This document shows, one piece after another, positions 10,931 through 19,113 of a stretch of DNA of 64,000 bases. The position numbers and the translations under genes were made by a program. Below the pieces are notes generated by a model. It made no database searches. It was not told the DNA's origin and was given only the letters and a program-made list of their open reading frames with translations. Source of the stretch: JAHDHW01 sp965277415 (GTDB taxonomy: Bacteria > Bacteroidota > Bacteroidia > Chitinophagales > Saprospiraceae); the NCBI GenBank assembly GCA_965277415.1, contig CBDICS010000005.1, positions 1 to 64,000 on the forward strand. The letters run 5' to 3'. Within the stretch, counting starts at the first letter, position 1; each line of letters opens with the position of its first letter.

Positions 10931-11737
10931 TTGAGTAAAAAAAAGAGAACTAAAGAGGTAATAATTAACACTAGTTCTGAAATTGCAGGAAGTGTTGGAG
11001 GAAGTATAATTGGAGGATTAATAGCAGGATTACCAGGTTTAATAATTGGAGGCGCCGCAAGTCCAATATTATCAATGACTATAAAATCAGTGGGAGAAGA
11101 AATTAGTCAGCGTTTTTTGAGTAAAAGAGAAGATGAAAGGATTAGTAATACTATGTTAAAAATAGTAGAAAGAATCAACAAAAAGTTAGAAAATGGAGAT
11201 GAAATAAGAAATGATTCTTTTTTTAACGGTAATTTTGAAGATAGAAGCTCAGCAGAAGAAATTTTAGAAGGAATTTTACTAAAAGCTCAGCGAGAATACC
11301 AAGAAAAGAAAATCCAGTTTTTAGGAAATTTATATTGTAATCTAATTTTCTCTAGCGAATGGAATAATGAATCAGCGAATTTTTTTATTAAATTAATTGA
11401 AAGACTTAACTTCCGTCAATTGTGCATTATAAAATTTTACAGTTCAATTGAGACTTTAGTTGACCAAGAATTTTTTTCAAAGAGAAATGTGAAATTTTCA
11501 ACTTTTGATGCACGAAAAGAAGTGAATGAATTGAATAAAGAAGGAATTCTTAATTTTCGAGGATATGGAGGTGACGTATATCACCAAGAAGTAAAAAGTG
11601 CTAGACCAAATCATATCGAAATCACTGAATGGGGAAAAGAAATTTATGAAATATTTGGACTGGAAGAAATAGATAATAAACTTCTCCTTGAAGTAATGGA
11701 TTATACCATTGAAGATATAAATAAATTACAGCAGTGA
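10931..11737 (+). CDS. Glycine-zipper membrane-hairpin protein with C-terminal helical domain, 268 aa
   Basis: The best start is a TTG at 10931, 19 bases after the previous stop; no ATG is placed to include the conserved N-terminal part. Residues ~12-52 form a Gly/Ala/Ile-rich hairpin (EIAGSVGGSIIGG, GLPGLIIGGAAS) like glycine-zipper pore or membrane-inserting segments. A basic stretch (RFLSKREDERI) and helices follow, with residues ~95-160 (SSAEEILEGILLKAQREY, KKIQFLGNLYCN) resembling a widespread, to my knowledge unnamed, family. The C-terminal ~80 residues look winged-helix-like (LNKEGILNF, IEITEWGKEIY). It may be a membrane-acting effector; this is inference from composition. An IS110 remnant lies just downstream. 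Confidence 0.6.
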   Translation: MSKKKRTKEVIINTSSEIAGSVGGSIIGGLIAGLPGLIIGGAASPILSMTIKSVGEEISQRFLSKREDERISNTMLKIVERINKKLENGDEIRNDSFFNGNFEDRSSAEEILEGILLKAQREYQEKKIQFLGNLYCNLIFSSEWNNESANFFIKLIERLNFRQLCIIKFYSSIETLVDQEFFSKRNVKFSTFDARKEVNELNKEGILNFRGYGGDVYHQEVKSARPNHIEITEWGKEIYEIFGLEEIDNKLLLEVMDYTIEDINKLQQ

Positions 11738-11774
11738 ATAAAGTGTTTTTCATGTTCTAAACAAGTAAAACGTA

Positions 11775-12938
11775 CTATTTTTTTTGATATGTAGTATTAT
11801 TTTTCACACAAGCTAAAAGAATATGAATAAGTTTGTTTCGAACCGCATTTAAAACGCTCATTTTGTTTTTATCTTGGGCGACTTTTCGATTAAAATAATC
11901 ATGCATAATATTACCTTTCCTAATAGTTACCAAAGCAGCGAGGTGGAGCATTTTTTTTTTTCTTTATTTGCAAGATGTGAGATTCTGGTTTTACCTTTAA
12001 GACTAGTACCTGAAGCATGTTCGAAAGGAGCGACACCTGCAAAACAAGCTAATTGTCGAGGATTTGTTAGTCGAGTAAAACCATGTGTTATTTGAATTAA
12101 TTTAGAACTAATAATTTGGCCAAAACCAGGTATTGACATGACGATTTTAGTTTTTGCGCGAGCTCAATATCTTCCTCCAATAATGTCTTGATCCGATTAT
12201 CATATTGTTGGATGGCTGCTTTCATAGCGATCATAGGAGCTTGTGTAATTTCATCCATTTCAAGGTGTAGATCATCTTCGACAAAACCTATTTCTTCGTT
12301 TAAAGAATTACGCAAACTCATTAAGTTCTGTAGAAAAAGTAATCTGGTATTTTAGAATGTAAGTTTTAATTTTAGACGAAGTTTAAAAACGGAGCTATGC
12401 CTTAGCATAGTGAGTATTTTAATAATGAAGTATAAGATTAAAAATTGCTTATAAAATGCTATAGTATCTTTTCTACAGAACTTAAATACTTTACCATTCG
12501 ATCACGGTGAGAAATTAATAACCCTAATCGTTCTATCGTCTTAGAAGTAGGCTTCCAAAGTCTTGCTTTACGCTGAAAATCAATTGCATATGTAGCAATT
12601 CTTTGCGCATCTATTTTATCATTTTTCCCTCTTTGAACGCCAATGCTTCGTTTAATTTGTAAAGCACTTTCCAACCATATGTCTGTATCGACGTGCTGAT
12701 CTAAAGACTTTAAAAGAGGCGCTGAATAAAACCCTGAATGTTCTAAACAAACCAAACAAGTGGAGAATAAATCAGTGTGAGATTGGAATTCCTGAAGTTC
12801 CTCCATCCATGAAAGAATAGCGTTTTGTTTATTAGTAACAACTCCTTCTTTAAGGAGGATATTCTCTTCATTTCTAAGTGCATAATTAAAAGTCGATTTG
12901 CTTATATCGATGCCTAGATAAAATTGATAAGTTGTCAT
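11775..12938 (-). pseudogene. IS110-family transposase, two frameshifts and a MITE insertion
   Basis: The N-terminal DEDD part (12938-12486) has YLGIDISKS, CLEHSGFY and KNDKIDAQRIA. The middle (12321-~12150) holds the helical linker. The Tnp2 part (~12150-11955) has SIPGFGQIISSKL, CFAGVAPFEHASGTS and KGKTRISH, including the expected serine. The C-terminus continues in another frame (LHLAALVTIRKGN, NAVRNKLI) to a stop at 11775-11777. Breaks: a 161-bp insertion at 12321-12485, a one-base loss near 12155, and a shift in a run of 13 A (plus strand T-run near 11950). Removing the 161 bp restores the frame exactly (VKYL-MSLRNSL). Repaired length is about 334 residues, normal for the family. Confidence 0.85.
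12321..12485. mobile_element. MITE-like element, 157 bp, with TTAA target duplication
   Basis: The insertion is bounded by TTAA on both sides (12321-12324 and 12482-12485). The core 12325-12481 begins GTTCTGTAGAAAA and ends TTTTCTACAGAAC, a perfect 13-bp terminal inverted repeat. Inserted length with one TTAA is 161 bp, which is 2 mod 3 and exactly explains the frame difference between the two transposase halves. No protein is encoded. A related end, about 90% similar over ~60 bp, lies at 26555-26616. Confidence 0.85.
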
Positions 12939-13140
12939 TTTTTATTAATTTTAAAATAAGAAGAAATGTGGTAATTTTCCGCATTGCGCCATTACCTTAC
13001 TAATAGGCTCTATGGCCTGAATTTTCATCTGGACTAAAGCGAAAAAAAAGACCGATAGCACTGAAACACATTATAGGATCGGAGTCCTTCAAAACGTCTT
13101 AGGTAGCTAGCCGGTCTTACCATTTTTTACAACTTTAATT
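12939..13140 (-). ncRNA. Putative bridge-RNA region of the IS110 element
   Basis: The ~200-bp non-coding segment precedes the transposase start, where members of the IS110 group encode their bridge RNA. It contains an inverted repeat (AAGACCG at 13048-13054 and CGGTCTT at 13112-13118) enclosing further short pairings such as GATCGGAGTCC. That is compatible with a structured RNA. The target- and donor-binding loops were not resolved, and the element is degraded, so function is unlikely today. Confidence 0.4.
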
Positions 13141-13503
13141 TAGAGATTTTAAATTAGATATTATTAAGGCCTACTTGAGGTAATTGATTTTTTATATATT
13201 TATATTGCTGTCAAGTGTTGTCGAAATTGTATATTGTAAAACTAAAGGCAGAACGTCAATAGCCGCTAAACGCGCCTACGTCGTCTGCACCGAGCGTCAG
13301 ATTGTAAAAAAAAACTTAAAAACTTATGCTGAGGATTGACCATACTTCTTTTTTTACGTACTCCCCTGCGATAGAGGGGTGAGTATTTTACAAACTGGCG
13401 TTAGAGGCAAGAAAAAACACTGGAAAACATGCTTGGAACGGCTGCTGGAAATCAAGAATTATAATTAGTTTTATGACTAGTAATAATAAATTGAGAAGAC
13501 ATT
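13141..13503. other. Intergenic region with TIR-bounded repeat
   Basis: The region lies between the IS110 remnant and the DUF1016 pseudogene. It contains the hairpin-bearing repeat at 13294-13410 and otherwise AT-rich sequence with no open frame. Confidence 0.4.
13294..13410 (+). repeat. MITE-like repeat with TIRs and GC-rich hairpin, copy 1
   Basis: It is about 88% identical by eye to 24320-24434. It starts GCGTCAGATTGTAAAA and ends TTTTACAAACTGGCG, imperfect terminal inverted repeats. The interior carries CTTATGCTGAGGATTG and a hairpin CTCCCCT..AGAGGGGTGAG. The right end, followed by TTAGAGGCAA, recurs at 19376 and 21541 on a different repeat body. Confidence 0.7.
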
Positions 13504-14520
13504 ATGAAACCACAAAAAAATACAGAAGATAAGATTTACGATCAGATAGAAAAACTACTTTCTACAGCTAGAAAAGAAGTGTTCAAACAAGTAAATCGAA
13601 CTATGGTATATACTTATTATGAAATAGGACGAATAATAGTTGAATAGGAGTAAGGTGGACAAAAAAGAGCTGAATATGGAAAAGGAATTTTAAAGAGCAT
13701 TTCAAAACGCCTGTCAAAAGACTTTGGAAAAGGTTTTTCAACTGATAACCTAGAGAACATGCGTAAGTTTTATACGACTTATTCAAAATCGGAGACACTG
13801 TCTCGGAAATCTGAAATACCACAATTTCAGTTAAGCTGGTCGCATTATATTAAGCTTTCAAGAATTATGGATGATGAAGAGAGAAGATTTTATGAAATAG
13901 AAGCAATTGAAAATCAGTGGAGTTTACGAGAATTGCAGAGGCAGAGTGATAGTGCTCTATATCAAAGGTTAGCCTTGAGCCGAAATAAAGAAGAGGTTAA
14001 AGCACTATCAGAGAAAGGCCAAATAATTAACAAACCTTCAGATGCACTTAAAGATCCATACATACTGGAATTTATAGGATTGCCTGATAAAACAACTTAT
14101 TCTGAGTCAGAATTAGAGACAGAATTAATCGACAAGTTAGAGCAATTTCTTTTAGAATTAGGAAAAGGTTTTGCATTTGTAGCTCGTCAAAAAAGAATAA
14201 CTATTGATGAAAAACACTTCAAAATAGATTTAGTATTCTATAATAGATTACTTAAAGCGTTTGTATTAATAGACTTGAAAATTGGAGAGTTAAAGCATCA
14301 AGATATTGGACAAATTCAAATGTACGTGAATTTTTATGATCGGTTTGTAAAATTAGATGATGAAAATGAAACTATAGGTATTATCCTCTGTCAAGATAAA
14401 AGTGATACTCTTGTTGAGATAACTTTGCCAAAAGATAATGAACAGATTTTTGCAAGTAAATATCAAACTGTATTACCAAGTAAAGAAGAGTTAAAACAAT
14501 TAATCGGGAGGAAAAAATAG
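13504..14520 (+). pseudogene. DUF1016/YhcG-family PD-(D/E)XK nuclease with two in-frame stops
   Basis: Reading from ATG 13504 gives a full-length family member (about 338 codons) in a single frame, interrupted only by TAG at 13645-13647 and TAA at 13651-13653, where the family has an acidic/Gln stretch before GGQKRAEYG. Both stops are one C-to-T change away from CAG/CAA glutamine codons. The N-terminal DUF1016 part (KFYTTYSKS, FQLSWSHYIKL, IENQWSLREL) and the C-terminal nuclease part (IDLVFYNR, FVLIDLKIG, HQDIGQIQMYV) are intact, including the D..DLK core. Residual translation could start at ATG 13759. YhcG-like proteins are often linked to restriction or defence loci, but their activity is not well defined. 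Confidence 0.8.
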
Positions 14521-14532
14521 AAATCCTGCCTC

Positions 14533-15030
14533 TAATCGAGTGGCAACCGACGAGGCTAAATAATAGTCTCGTCGGAGAGTCCTCTCACCACGAAGCGTAC
14601 TGATCGAGTACTTCGCGGTTCACAGAACAACCATTCTTTTTGTTTTAGGAAACTGGTTTCGATTTCTCCTTATATTTGACTTTAAGGTAATACTCCAGAA
14701 AAGGAATATAGCCTCGGAGTCTTAAAAGATCTTCCGTACCGTTACACCCGTAAGAGAACTTATCTAAAATTTATTTATCGGGCTGCAAAATCACAAAAGA
14801 ACCTGATCTTACCTTTTAGTATTCCCTAGCCTTTGGTGCATTGTACCACCTTCACGACCCCAAGATGCCTCTTATGCAATTTCTGTTCGTGCATTCCAGC
14901 ATTTGCAGTCCCGCTTACTTCAGACCGCCAGTCACCCGACGCGCCCTTGCGACTTGCTAATCGCTCGTTTACCCAAGCGATAGGAGCACCTTCATCTCCC
15001 TAGAGTTTTAAGACTTTCTCATCCTAAAAT
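14533..15030 (-). mobile_element. Degenerate group II intron (RT mostly deleted)
   Basis: On the minus strand the 3' end ends in CCACTCGATT. Domain V is recognisable at 14587-14619: a 9-bp lower stem (ACCGCGAAG with CTTCGTGGT), a CG bulge on the 3' strand, a short upper stem (TACT/AGTA) and a small loop, 33 nt in all, near the canonical 34. A 12-bp domain-VI-like hairpin (CCGACGAG..CTCGTCGG) is at 14547-14575. Immediately upstream is a short RT-tail-like frame (LLRLRGYIPFLEYYLKVK, stop 14645). The minus-strand sequence from about 15030 to 14810 (AGTCTTAAAACTCTAGGGAG, CTGAAGTAAGCGGGACTGCA) resembles domain I-III. Nearly all of the reverse transcriptase is missing. 5' end not defined. Confidence 0.6.
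14757..14806 (+). repeat. Fragment of the AACCTGTCC repeat left end inside the intron remnant
   Basis: TTTATTTATCGGGCTGCAAAATCAC and AAGAACCTGAT match the left part of the complete element at 32460-32623 (first motif given there with single-base differences). It marks a junction between domain I-III-like sequence and the RT tail. Confidence 0.45.
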
Positions 15031-15435
15031 AATTCCTTATATTGAAAGGAATTTGATGCCCATTCAAGGCACACACAAAGTGGCAGCGATCATTCCAAAG
15101 ACTGCGATTTTCAAAAAAAACGACGCTGGGCGCCCCTTTCGAAAATCTCCGCTTTGGAACACCGGCGACACGTGGCCGTTCTCATGCAATTACTAAAAAG
15201 GAATTCTGAGTTAGAAGAAACCTTGTGAAAGTTATACTAAATACAGTATGCTCAACAATGGCCATAAATGTAAATAATCAAAAGTTATATTTGACATATT
15301 AAGATATTATACTTAACTTGAAACTATAATGATACAGAAATTAAATTTACATAACGTTTTTTGTTGCTGTTGTTGCCTTAGTGTTTCACTGAGCAGAGAA
15401 CGGCCTATGTAATTTTTGATATAATATTATTGATA

Positions 15436-15475
15436 AAAAAGAGCCTTCTCGCTTATGTGAGAAGGCTCTTTTTTT
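15436..15475 (+). terminator. Strong intrinsic terminator just before ATP-grasp gene
   Basis: A perfect 10-bp stem, GAGCCTTCTC (15441-15450) and GAGAAGGCTC (15459-15468), has an 8-base loop, A-run before and seven T after. It ends only ~22 bases before the ATG at 15498, so either an upstream transcript is stopped here or it works as an attenuator in the leader of the ATP-grasp gene. Confidence 0.85.
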
Positions 15476-15497
15476 GTTCACCATTAAAAAAAATACC

Positions 15498-16460
15498 ATG
15501 AACAAAATTTATGTAATTCACGAAAATGATGATTGGGTAATACCATTAAGAGTTGCTTTTAATAAATTAAATCTTCCTTATGAAGAATGGTTTATTAATG
15601 ACCTTACGCTAGACTTGAATTCCGTACCACCAGAGGGTGTGTTTTACAGTCGAATGAGTGCATCGGCTCATACTAGAGACCATCGCTTTGCACCTGAAAT
15701 AACTACTAATCTGTTGCTTTGGCTGGAGAGACATGGGCGGCTAGTTATCAATGGAAGCAAAGCATTGCAATTGGAATTGAGAAAATTTGAGCAATATATT
15801 TCTCTACAGCAGTTTAATATTTCACATCCAAAGACGATTGTTTCAAATCATATTGATTCTTTATCAACAGCAGTTGATCAGTTGAATAAATTTCCGTTTA
15901 TTCTCAAACCAAACCGAGGTGGAAAAGGAACGGGCGTTCAATTATTCCATACAAAAGAAAGTTTGATTGAGTCCATTAAAAACGATCAAATCGGTGAATC
16001 GCTAGATGGTATCTGGTTGGTTCAAGAATATATCAAACCTGCCAATGGTCGAATTGTTAGAGCTGAATTTGTTGGAGGCGAATTTTTGTACGCAATTAGT
16101 ATTGATGCACAAAATGGATTTCAACTATGTCCAGCAGATTCCTGCACTATAGAAACTTCTTTCTGCCCTGCCGACAGACAACATACTTCCAATAAGTTTG
16201 TTATTCTTGATGATTATAAGAATCAGGATCTTGAAAAATATGCTTCATTTCTAAATTCCAATAACATTGATATTGCAGCATTAGAATATGTCGAGGACAA
16301 AAATGGGAAGAAATGGGTGTATGACGTGAACACCAATACAAATTACAACTCCGGTGCAGAGCAAAAATCGAACTTCAAGAAAGAAGGGATGTTCGAGATT
16401 GCGAAACTTCTAGGAAATGCATTGAATAGAAATATAAAACAGAATTTAAAGCGAGCCTAA
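15498..16460 (+). CDS. RimK-like ATP-grasp ligase family protein
   Basis: I chose ATG 15498 (MNKIYVIHEN) over the TTG at 15474, which lies inside the T-run of a terminator. The 320-residue protein has a small N-terminal domain and an ATP-grasp domain: FILKPNRGGKGTGVQLF (phosphate-binding loop), WLVQEYIKPANGRIVRAEFV, and a C-terminal YDVNTNTNYN with the metal-binding acidic/Asn residues. The family ligates a carboxylate to an amine using ATP (RimK, peptide or amino-acid ligases). The substrate is unknown. It stands alone in the accessory region; the terminator directly upstream suggests its own promoter or attenuation. Confidence 0.8.
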   Translation: MNKIYVIHENDDWVIPLRVAFNKLNLPYEEWFINDLTLDLNSVPPEGVFYSRMSASAHTRDHRFAPEITTNLLLWLERHGRLVINGSKALQLELRKFEQYISLQQFNISHPKTIVSNHIDSLSTAVDQLNKFPFILKPNRGGKGTGVQLFHTKESLIESIKNDQIGESLDGIWLVQEYIKPANGRIVRAEFVGGEFLYAISIDAQNGFQLCPADSCTIETSFCPADRQHTSNKFVILDDYKNQDLEKYASFLNSNNIDIAALEYVEDKNGKKWVYDVNTNTNYNSGAEQKSNFKKEGMFEIAKLLGNALNRNIKQNLKRA

Positions 16461-16622
16461 TTTTGAATTAGATTATGCATAACAGGTTATGAGTGTTAAC
16501 TTTAATTCAGATAAAGTTCAAAAAAATCATTCCGGCAAAGGCGGGATAACTAGTTAAATAGAATGAATGGCAATTTTGAATCGCTCAGCGAGTTTTAATT
16601 AACAAGGATGAAAGAATAAATT

Positions 16623-17575
16623 ATGAGTAAAAATATTAAAATAATCGGTTGTGGTGTCTCAGGGTTAACTGTTGGAATTTTACTTTTAAAAGAAGGATTT
16701 AATGTCGAAATTATAACTAAAAAGTTACCTTCCGAAACTACCTCTTCAAAAGCAGCTGCAATTTGGTTTCCTTATGAAGTAAAACCAAAAGAAAAAGCTA
16801 ACGAATGGAGTAGGTCTTCCTATGATGAGTTTAAAAAATTATCTGATAAGAGCGAAACAGGTGTATCAATGGTTTGGTTAACTGTTTTAATAAAAAAAGA
16901 AGAAGATGCCTGGTGGAAAGATGCAATCCCAAAAGAGGAAATAAAGAAGGCTGAATTAGATGAGTTACCAAACAACTATTTACTAGCTTATAAGTTGAAT
17001 GTGCCATTGATAGAGACCCAAGTCTATTTAGATTATCTCTATAAAAAATTTCAGAAGCTTAATGGCAGAGTTAATCAAATGAAGATAAATCATATCAATG
17101 AGTTACAATCAAATGACAGCATTATAATAAATTGTACAGGATTGGGTTCAAGAGAACTACTTCCAGATGACGAACTTTATCCAATTTATGGTCAGATAGT
17201 AAAAATAGAAGTTCATCAAAAAATTAATTGTATTGTTGCCGATTTTGCTTTTGGAAAAAAGGAGGATAAATTAGCATACGTTATTCCTAGAAGAGACTGC
17301 ATCGTTTTAGGAGGAACGGCAATAAAAGGAAAAGAAAATTTTATTCCCGATGATGAATTGACAAAAGGGATTATTCAAAGGGCTAAAGAAATAGAGCCAA
17401 GACTATCAAAAATAAAAATAAAATCTGTTGAGGTTGGTTTAAGACCTGGAAGAGCTGAAATAAGACTTGAAAAAGAAGGAAGTAATATAGTCCATAACTA
17501 TGAGGTTTTACTGTATCTTGGGGATGTGCAAATGCAGTTAAAGAAATAGTAAACCAAATAGTAAAAGAAAACTGA
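16623..17575 (+). pseudogene. D-amino-acid oxidase-like FAD enzyme, C-terminal frameshift
   Basis: The N-terminal FAD-binding fold is clear (KIIGCGVSGLTVGILL), followed by DAO motifs TSSKAAAIWFPYE, INCTGLGSRELL, YPIYGQIVKI and VGLRPGRAEIRLE. The family reaches its end with HNYGHGGxGFTxSWG. Here the sequence reads HNYE and leaves the frame, stopping at 17549. In the other frame it continues GFTVSWGCANAVKEIV to a stop at 17573-17575. A deletion near 17505 removed the HGG motif residues and shifted the frame. The missing glycine-rich loop contacts FAD, so activity is doubtful. The family oxidatively deaminates D-amino acids. A dispersed repeat begins right after the original stop. Confidence 0.8.
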
Positions 17576-17580
17576 TGAGA

Positions 17581-17715
17581 ATAATTAAGGTCCAAAGTCG
17601 CCAACAAGGCAAGACTTTGACTTTAATGTTGAACGAAGCCAGTCACCAAGGAAGGTAGTTGATTACTATGGGGATTGAATAAAGAGAATAAACATTTACA
17701 AGAAACTACCTTACA
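17581..17715 (+). repeat. Dispersed repeat A (ATAATTAAGG..GTTGAACGAA), copy 1
   Basis: It starts directly behind the stop of the DAO gene. A hairpin-forming head (CCAAAGTC-GCC-AACAA-GGC-AA-GACTTTG) is followed by AATGTTGAACGAA and GATTGAATAAAGAGAATAAA. Other copies lie at 19114, 21325 and 23440, all on the same strand and mostly just behind stop codons. Confidence 0.7.
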
Positions 17716-17774
17716 TAATGCCTAAAGTCCAAACTGTGTCTCATAAAGATGATGAGCCATTACACTGGACAAAA

Positions 17775-18389
17775 TTAGTTAAACAGACATCCTTCTAATT
17801 TAATTATTTCGTCTGTGTTAACAACATCTTCTGAATAATTTCTTTCAGAAGGATGGAAAATAAATGTTTGACCATCAGTACTTGAAAAATGAAGTAAACC
17901 ATCAATTACTTCATATTTATAAGTTATAGTATATTCAATTTCTTCACTAGACCCATAATAATCATAATCAAACCACAAAACATCCACCTGATCTTTTTTG
18001 ATTTTTATATTCCATTTTATTCCATCGTAAGTTGTTTCACCTAATTTCCATCCTTCACAATATGAAGCAATACTATCAAGATTAAAGAAGGATATAAAAT
18101 ATTCATTGCCTGAAAAGTTTGAAAATTTTATATCTGAAAAGTCGCTATAATAATTTTCTGCATCTGCCCAGATTGTCCCTTCATATTTGTCTAAAAATCG
18201 ACAAAACTTTCTTCCCCAACCCGGACCACAGTATGATAACACATTTGGATCCAAAAAAGGATATTCTCGTCCACTTGCATCTGTTACAACATCTTCCTGC
18301 CAAGTCGGTTCAGAATAAAATAGCTCGTTGTCGCTTTCCACACAAGAAAACAAACCAAAGAGTAAAAATAGTAAAAGTAATTTTTTCAT
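17775..18389 (-). CDS. Hypothetical lipoprotein, 204 aa
   Basis: The N-terminus is a lipoprotein signal (MKKLLLLFLLFGLFSC), with cysteine 16 as the expected lipidation site. The mature part is acidic and aromatic (FLDKYEGTIW, YYGSSEEIEYTITYKYEVIDG, FIFHPSERNY). It looks like a small beta-sandwich or calycin-type fold with alternating strands. No family is recognised. It is the only minus-strand gene between 13.5 and 25 kb and is flanked by two different repeat families. Confidence 0.7.
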   Translation of the reverse strand: MKKLLLLFLLFGLFSCVESDNELFYSEPTWQEDVVTDASGREYPFLDPNVLSYCGPGWGRKFCRFLDKYEGTIWADAENYYSDFSDIKFSNFSGNEYFISFFNLDSIASYCEGWKLGETTYDGIKWNIKIKKDQVDVLWFDYDYYGSSEEIEYTITYKYEVIDGLLHFSSTDGQTFIFHPSERNYSEDVVNTDEIIKLEGCLFN

Positions 18390-18416
18390 TTCTGATATTT
18401 TTTAAAAATTACAAAG

Positions 18417-18667
18417 TTAGTACATCGTAAAATAAATATTGACTATTTCTGTCTATGCCTTTCTAGCCTATTCTTCGTCGCATCCTCACCTTGATAGCTA
18501 AGCAGGCTGACCGCGAATGCAAAGAAAATCCTGTATATCCTGTTAATCCTGTCGAAAAAAACTATTTGCGGTCAGTCTGTAAGGCTATCAGGTTCCGGGG
18601 GCTCCTCGATTAGACTAAAAGTTCATTAGCCATAAACCGGCCACTACTTAATTTACACTGCACTAGG
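18417..18667 (+). repeat. TTAGTACAT repeat, copy 1 (interrupted by nested element)
   Basis: Apart from the nested insertion, it matches the reverse complement of 28441-28610: ATTTCTGTCTATGCC, TTCTTCGTCGCATCCTCACC, GGCTATCAGGTTCCGG and CTCCTCGATTAGACTAAAA. Its ends (TTAGTACATCGTAAA; TTTACACTGCACTAGG) are imperfect inverted repeats. Confidence 0.75.
18501..18580. mobile_element. 80-bp palindromic-ended insertion nested in a repeat
   Basis: The segment is absent from the other copy of the host repeat. Its ends are inverted repeats (AGCAGGCTGACCGC and GCGGTCAGTCTGT). The middle contains ATCCTGTATATCC TGTTAATCCTGTC, a direct-repeat motif of ATCCTGT units. Confidence 0.6.
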
Positions 18668-18969
18668 CCAAATTACTTAAAATATTCTTGAAAAATTAAC
18701 AAAAGGTCATCAAGTTAAAATAGAATCCAGCACATAATAATGTGTAAGAGGCTATGCTGGTAGTGAATCCCTCTCCCCAGTCTGACCCGCCACCAGCCCA
18801 TCTTCTACACTAACCGTTCCATAAAAAAACCAAATCATAACGATCCAATCAATTATGTTTTTTGTAATTATTTTGATAAATTGTCAAAGGGGATAACATT
18901 TTTCTTTTTAGAAGAAAACTAAAACCCGGGATAGGCCTCAGGATTTGTATAACCTCTAAAGGAAAGCGC

Positions 18970-19100
18970 ATGAAACCCGAAGAAATGAGCCAGGAAGCTG
19001 TAATAAAATTACTGAAAAAAGGAAAAAAGCCTGGCAGGAATGGCTGGAGGAGAATGGATTAGCAATAAGCAATGATGTAAATAACCTTATAGTTAAATAA
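18970..19100 (+). pseudogene. Remnant of a small gene with one frameshift
   Basis: The frame starts MKPEEMSQEAVIKLLKKGKK, then a one-base shift near 19030 is needed to continue AWQEWLEENGLAISNDVN to the stop at 19098-19100. The pattern resembles the N-terminal helix of some pentapeptide-repeat proteins (LLKxGxxAWxEWR..), but no pentapeptides follow. A copy of repeat A starts 14 bases after the stop. Confidence 0.35.
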
Positions 19101-19113
19101 AAAATACGTGGTA

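Larger units (their letters stand above)
11760..13140 (-). mobile_element. Degenerate IS110-family insertion sequence
   Basis: The element reads on the minus strand: about 200 bp of non-coding left end (about 12939-13140), then the broken transposase (12938 down to 11775). IS110 elements use a DEDD/RuvC-like domain plus a serine-containing Tnp2 domain and are guided by a bridge RNA from the non-coding end. Exact ends are not determined because IS110 elements lack long terminal inverted repeats. The transposase has two frameshifts and a MITE insertion, so this copy is not autonomous. Confidence 0.75.
14521..15497. other. Non-coding region with degraded group II intron and terminator
   Basis: Nearly 1 kb without a functional gene. 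From left to right it holds a minus-strand group II intron 3' part (14533-14765), a fragment of another repeat (about 14757-14806), intron-like structured sequence (about 14810-15030), a GC-rich stretch of unclear origin (15060-15190), AT-rich sequence, and a strong terminator (15436-15475). Confidence 0.5.
18390..18969. other. Intergenic region with nested repeats
   Basis: It begins with a ~250-bp repeat (18417-18667) into which an 80-bp inverted-repeat element is inserted (18501-18580). From 18670 to 18969 I see no gene or repeat. Confidence 0.4.

Noticed and set aside
11874..12095. Plus-strand open frame opposite the IS110 transposase
   Set aside because: Exactly antisense to conserved transposase motifs (SIPGFG, FAGVAPFEHASG), so a shadow.
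13645..13653. Stop-codon recoding (selenocysteine or pyrrolysine) in the YhcG-type gene
   Set aside because: Two different stop codons, TAG and TAA, at glutamine-compatible positions with no recoding element in sight; C-to-T mutations or errors are simpler.
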